NCBI RefSeq assembly: GCF_002382885.1
Contig: NZ_NWVL01000080.1
Location: 1 to 33,998, forward strand
DNA from: Streptomyces sp. WZ.A104
GTDB taxonomy: Bacteria > Actinomycetota > Actinomycetes > Streptomycetales > Streptomycetaceae
DNA length: 33,998 nucleotides
Direction of reading: 5' to 3'
Both the position numbers and the translations under genes were made by a program. The notes under the pieces are model-generated. The model saw only the letters and a list, made by a program, of their open reading frames with translations. It did not search any database and had not been told where the DNA came from. Shown piece by piece: positions 30,945-33,998 of this stretch; positions within the stretch are counted from its first letter, which is position 1, and every line of letters starts with the position of its first letter.

Positions 30945-32873
30945 ATGTCTGCCGCATCGGTCTTCCCACAGCTCGAAGCTCTGCTCCCGCATGTGCAGAA
31001 GCCCATCCAGTACGTCGGCGGTGAGCTGAACTCCACCGTCAAGGAGTGGGACAGCTGCGACGTCCGCTGGACCCTCATGTACCCCGACGCCTACGAGGTC
31101 GGACTCCCCAACCAGGGCGTCATGATCCTCTACGAGGTACTCAACGAACGCGAGGGCGTCCTCGCCGAGCGCACGTACAGCGTCTGGCCGGACCTCGAAG
31201 CGCTGATGCGCGAGCACGGCGTGCCGCAGTTCACCGTGGACAGCCACCGCCCCGTCGGCGCGTTCGACGTCTTCGGGCTGAGCTTCTCCACCGAGCTCGG
31301 CTACACCAACATGCTCACCGCCCTGGACCTCGCGGGCATCCCGCTGGAGTCCAAGGACCGTGACGTGGACCACCCGATCGTCCTCGCGGGCGGCCACGCC
31401 GCGTTCAACCCCGAGCCGATCGCGGACTTCATCGACTGCGCGGTCATCGGCGACGGCGAGCAGGCCGTCCTGGAGATCACCGAGATCATCCGCGCCTGGA
31501 AGGCCGAGGGCCGCCCCGGCGGCCGCGACGAGGTGCTCTTCCGGCTGTCGAAGACCGGCGGCGTCTACGTCCCGCGCTTCTACGACGTCGAGTACCTCCC
31601 CGACGGCCGTATCGGCCGCGTCGTGCCCAACCGGTCCGGCGTGCCGTGGCGGGTCTCCAAGCACACGGTGATGGACCTCGACGAGTGGCCCTACCCCAAG
31701 CAGCCCCTCGTCCCGCTCGCGGAGACCGTGCACGAGCGGATGTCCGTGGAGATCTTCCGCGGCTGCACCCGCGGCTGCCGTTTCTGCCAGGCCGGCATGA
31801 TCACGCGCCCCGTGCGGGAGCGAAGCATCACCGGCATCGGCGAGATGGTCGACAAGGGCCTCAAGGCGACCGGCTTCGAAGAGGTCGGCCTGCTCTCCCT
31901 CTCCTCCGCGGACCACAGTGAGATCGGCGACATCGCCAAGGGCCTCGCCGACCGCTACACCGAGGACAAGGTCGGCCTCTCACTGCCCTCCACCCGCGTC
32001 GACGCGTTCAACGTGGACCTGGCCAACGAGCTGACCCGCAACGGCCGCCGCTCCGGTCTCACCTTCGCCCCCGAGGGCGGCTCCGAGCGCATGCGCAAGG
32101 TCATCAACAAGATGGTCTCGGAGGAGGACCTGATCCGCACGGTCTCCACGGCGTACGGCAACGGCTGGCGTCAGGTGAAGCTGTACTTCATGTGCGGCCT
32201 GCCCACCGAGACCGACGAGGACGTCCTGCAGATCGGCGACATGGCGGTCAACGTCATCGCCAAGGGCCGCGAGGTCTCCGGGCAGAACGACATCCGCTGC
32301 ACCGTCTCCATCGGCGGCTTCGTGCCCAAGCCGCACACCCCCTTCCAGTGGGCCCCGCAGCTCTCCGCCGAGGAGACCGACGCCCGGCTGAAGAAGCTCC
32401 GGGACAAGATCCGCGGGGACAAGAAGTACGGCCGCTCCATCGGCTTCCGCTACCACGACGGCAAGCCCGGCGTCGTCGAGGGACTCCTCTCGCGCGGCGA
32501 CCGCCGGGTCGGCTCCGTCATCCGCGCGGTCTACGAGTCCGGCGGCCGCTTCGACGGCTGGCGCGAGCACTTCAGCTACGACCTCTGGATGAACTGCGCG
32601 GAGAAGACGCTCCCCGAGTACGGCGTCGACGTCGCCTGGTACACCACCCGCGAGCGCACCTACGAGGAGGTCCTGCCCTGGGACCACCTCGACTCCGGCC
32701 TCGACAAGGACTGGCTGTGGGAGGACTGGCAGGACGCGCTCGACGAGACCGAGGTCGAGGACTGCCGCTGGACCCCCTGCTTCGACTGCGGCGTCTGCCC
32801 GCAGCTCGACCTGGACATCCAGATCGGCCCGACGGGCAAGAAGCTGCTCCCGCTGAGCGTGGTCAACAAGTAA
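30945..32873 (+). CDS. Radical SAM protein, TIGR03960 type
   Basis: 642 residues. The N-terminal 240 residues include a cobalamin-domain-like fold (DVFGLSFSTELGY, LAGGHAAFNPEP, IGDGEQAVLE). The radical SAM core carries C274-x3-C278-x2-C281 in FRGCTRGCRFCQAG, which binds the 4Fe-4S cluster that cleaves S-adenosylmethionine. A C-terminal Cys group, C-x(6)-C-x2-C-x2-C in DCRWTPCFDCGVCP, may hold a further cluster. Members of this family usually pair with a DUF2344 (TIGR03936) protein; the substrate is unknown to me. The ATG at 30945 has GAAGG about 8 nt upstream and starts at the conserved LEALLPHVQKPIQYVGGELN. Its end is followed by a terminator. Confidence 0.92.
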   Translation: MSAASVFPQLEALLPHVQKPIQYVGGELNSTVKEWDSCDVRWTLMYPDAYEVGLPNQGVMILYEVLNEREGVLAERTYSVWPDLEALMREHGVPQFTVDSHRPVGAFDVFGLSFSTELGYTNMLTALDLAGIPLESKDRDVDHPIVLAGGHAAFNPEPIADFIDCAVIGDGEQAVLEITEIIRAWKAEGRPGGRDEVLFRLSKTGGVYVPRFYDVEYLPDGRIGRVVPNRSGVPWRVSKHTVMDLDEWPYPKQPLVPLAETVHERMSVEIFRGCTRGCRFCQAGMITRPVRERSITGIGEMVDKGLKATGFEEVGLLSLSSADHSEIGDIAKGLADRYTEDKVGLSLPSTRVDAFNVDLANELTRNGRRSGLTFAPEGGSERMRKVINKMVSEEDLIRTVSTAYGNGWRQVKLYFMCGLPTETDEDVLQIGDMAVNVIAKGREVSGQNDIRCTVSIGGFVPKPHTPFQWAPQLSAEETDARLKKLRDKIRGDKKYGRSIGFRYHDGKPGVVEGLLSRGDRRVGSVIRAVYESGGRFDGWREHFSYDLWMNCAEKTLPEYGVDVAWYTTRERTYEEVLPWDHLDSGLDKDWLWEDWQDALDETEVEDCRWTPCFDCGVCPQLDLDIQIGPTGKKLLPLSVVNK

Positions 32874-32893
32874 CGCGTCCCCGAGCACCGGAG

Positions 32894-32926
32894 CAGGCCC
32901 GGTCCGGCAACCGCCGACCGGGCCTG
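32894..32926 (+). terminator. Terminator after the radical SAM gene
   Basis: CAGGCCCGGTC and GACCGGGCCTG make a perfect 11-bp stem with an 11-nt loop, 20 nt past the stop and 15 nt before the next ATG. Confidence 0.8.
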
Positions 32927-32941
32927 TGCGTCATTCACGGC

Positions 32942-33998
32942 ATGGACGACAGCAGCCACGACCAGGCACTCGACCGGTACGCGCCCGAGACCGCCCTGAC
33001 CCGGCTGATCAGGATTCCGGTGCGCATCGTGGTGCTGGTCGTGGTCCTGCCCGTCCGCATGGCCTGGGACCTGCTGGCCGCCGGCTGGCACGCCCTCGAC
33101 CGGACCGTGCTGCCCCCGGCCCGGCGGGCGCTCGAAGCCTCGGCCGGTGCCCTGGGGCGGGGCCTGGAGTGGTTGTTCGGCTCCATCGGCTGGGCCGTGG
33201 GGTGGCTGATCGGCACCTTGGTGCTCAAGCCGCTGAGGTGGCTGTACACCTCGGTCCTCACCCCGCTCGGGCACGGCCTGCGCTGGATCGGCACCGCCCT
33301 GCTGGCCCCGGTGGCACGCGGCTTCGGGACCGGCGTGGTCTGGCTGCTCACGAAGGCCGGCCAGGGCACCGGCTGGCTGCTCACGAAGGCGGGCCGGGGC
33401 GCCGTCTGGCTGCTCGCCGTGCTCCTCGTCCTGCCCTCGGCCGTCCTGTGGCGGTACGTACTCGTACCGGTGGTCCGGTACGGCGTGGTCGTCCCGCTGG
33501 TCTGGCTGTACGGCAACGTCCTGACCCCGATCGGCCACGGCGCGGCCTGGCTCCTCGCAGCCCTCGGGCGGGGCGTCGCCTGGACCGCCGGGCTCCTGTG
33601 GCAGGGGATCGCGGCGGTCGGCCGGGGCCTGGGAGCCGTCGCCGTACGGCTGGCCATGACGTTGATCGTGGCCCCGGCCTCCTGGACCTACCGCCGCGTC
33701 CTCACCCCCGTCGGCCGGGAGATCGCGGACGCCGCCGAGGTCGCCTGGCGCATCGCCGGATACCTCTCCCGCGCGGTCGGCCGGGGCCTCGCCTGGCTCG
33801 CCCGGCACCTGATCGGCGCCCCGGCCTCCTGGGCGTACCGCACCGTGTGCACCCCGGTCGGCCATTTCGTGCGCGACGCCTTGTGGGCCCCGGCGCGGCG
33901 CGCCGCCGTCGAGGCGGGCCGCGCCGCCCGCTCGGCCCTCGCCACGGCCCGGGAAACCGTGCGCCAGGCCCGCCGGGACGCCTGGCGCGCACTGGCCG
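32942..33998 (+). CDS. Trp/Gly-rich repeat membrane protein (3' end outside window)
   Basis: 352 codons to the window edge, no stop. After a short acidic start (MDDSSHDQALDRYAPE) come many hydrophobic, Trp-rich helices split by Gly and Arg. Two repeating themes are visible. An 11-residue pattern, GRG-L/V-x-W-L/x, recurs (LGRGLEWLFGS, AGRGAVWLLAV, LGRGVAWTAGL, VGRGLAWLARH). The sequence TP-L/I/V-G-H/R recurs four times, in YTSVLTPLGH, YGNVLTPIGH, YRRVLTPVGR and YRTVCTPVGH. The last 40 residues become Ala/Arg-rich and helical. I recognise no named family; it looks like amphipathic or re-entrant helices lying on a membrane. GC-rich third positions support coding. No Shine-Dalgarno is obvious before the ATG. 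Confidence 0.75.
   Translation, partial: MDDSSHDQALDRYAPETALTRLIRIPVRIVVLVVVLPVRMAWDLLAAGWHALDRTVLPPARRALEASAGALGRGLEWLFGSIGWAVGWLIGTLVLKPLRWLYTSVLTPLGHGLRWIGTALLAPVARGFGTGVVWLLTKAGQGTGWLLTKAGRGAVWLLAVLLVLPSAVLWRYVLVPVVRYGVVVPLVWLYGNVLTPIGHGAAWLLAALGRGVAWTAGLLWQGIAAVGRGLGAVAVRLAMTLIVAPASWTYRRVLTPVGREIADAAEVAWRIAGYLSRAVGRGLAWLARHLIGAPASWAYRTVCTPVGHFVRDALWAPARRAAVEAGRAARSALATARETVRQARRDAWRALA
33341..33406 (+). repeat. 33-bp direct tandem repeat inside the Trp/Gly-rich gene
   Basis: Two adjacent 33-bp units (33341-33373, 33374-33406), plus the first 9 bp of a third at 33407-33415. Each encodes 11 residues beginning WLLTKAG, so the DNA repeat matches the protein's 11-residue period. Confidence 0.8.

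Overview
This is a high-GC actinobacterial chromosome segment, almost certainly Streptomyces. Evidence: very GC-rich third codon positions, frequent GTG starts, the duplicated clpP1-clpP2 pair followed by clpX, and the order tig-clpP1-clpP2-clpX-valS-folC-ndk-mreB-mreC-mreD-mrdA-rodA, which is the conserved Streptomyces core order. Most of the window is core chromosome; I see no prophage, insertion sequence, CRISPR array or biosynthetic cluster.

Layout. (1) 1-3.5 kb, minus strand: the 5' end of an exported glycerophosphodiester phosphodiesterase, then two tandem paralogous amino acid permeases. (2) 3.8-7.3 kb, plus: the biotin transporter subunit BioY, ribose-5-phosphate isomerase B, a Nei-type DNA glycosylase and a membrane-anchored SpoIIE/PP2C phosphatase. 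(3) 7.4-11.2 kb: a minus-strand KefB-type cation/proton antiporter, a plus-strand HD protein resembling small ppGpp hydrolases, a minus-strand membrane acyltransferase and a 64-residue membrane protein. (4) 11.2-11.6 kb: divergent tRNA-Gly(TCC) and tRNA-Pro(TGG). (5) 11.7-16.3 kb: proteostasis block of trigger factor, ClpP1, ClpP2 and ClpX, with a ClgR-type operator before clpP1. (6) 16.3-22.6 kb: a minus-strand Pro/Gly/Tyr-rich membrane protein, then valS, folC, a DUF4233 gene and ndk. (7) 22.9-29.3 kb: cell-wall elongation and sporulation-wall block mreB, mreC, mreD, mrdA (PBP2) and rodA. (8) 29.4-34.0 kb: a CYTH-CHAD protein, a TIGR03960-type radical SAM protein and the start of a Trp/Gly-rich repeat membrane protein that runs off the window.

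How the genes work together. Trigger factor and ClpXP1P2 cover folding and regulated proteolysis. MreB, MreC and MreD organise the wall machinery, whose enzymes are RodA (glycan polymerase) and PBP2 (transpeptidase). Nearly every transcription unit ends in a strong GC-rich hairpin, so unit boundaries are clear.

The most unusual signals are mainly small: three SARP-like heptamers in perfect 11-bp phase next to a 30% GC island before the antiporter; a possible ATC start for that antiporter; a 35-codon ORF joined by GTGA overlaps to both mreD and mrdA; a set of apparently leaderless genes with a -10 box 6-7 nt before the start codon; a palindrome over the valS -35 region; a 26-bp triplicate repeat before rpiB; and the helical repeat protein at the right edge. 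All functions are inferred from sequence alone.
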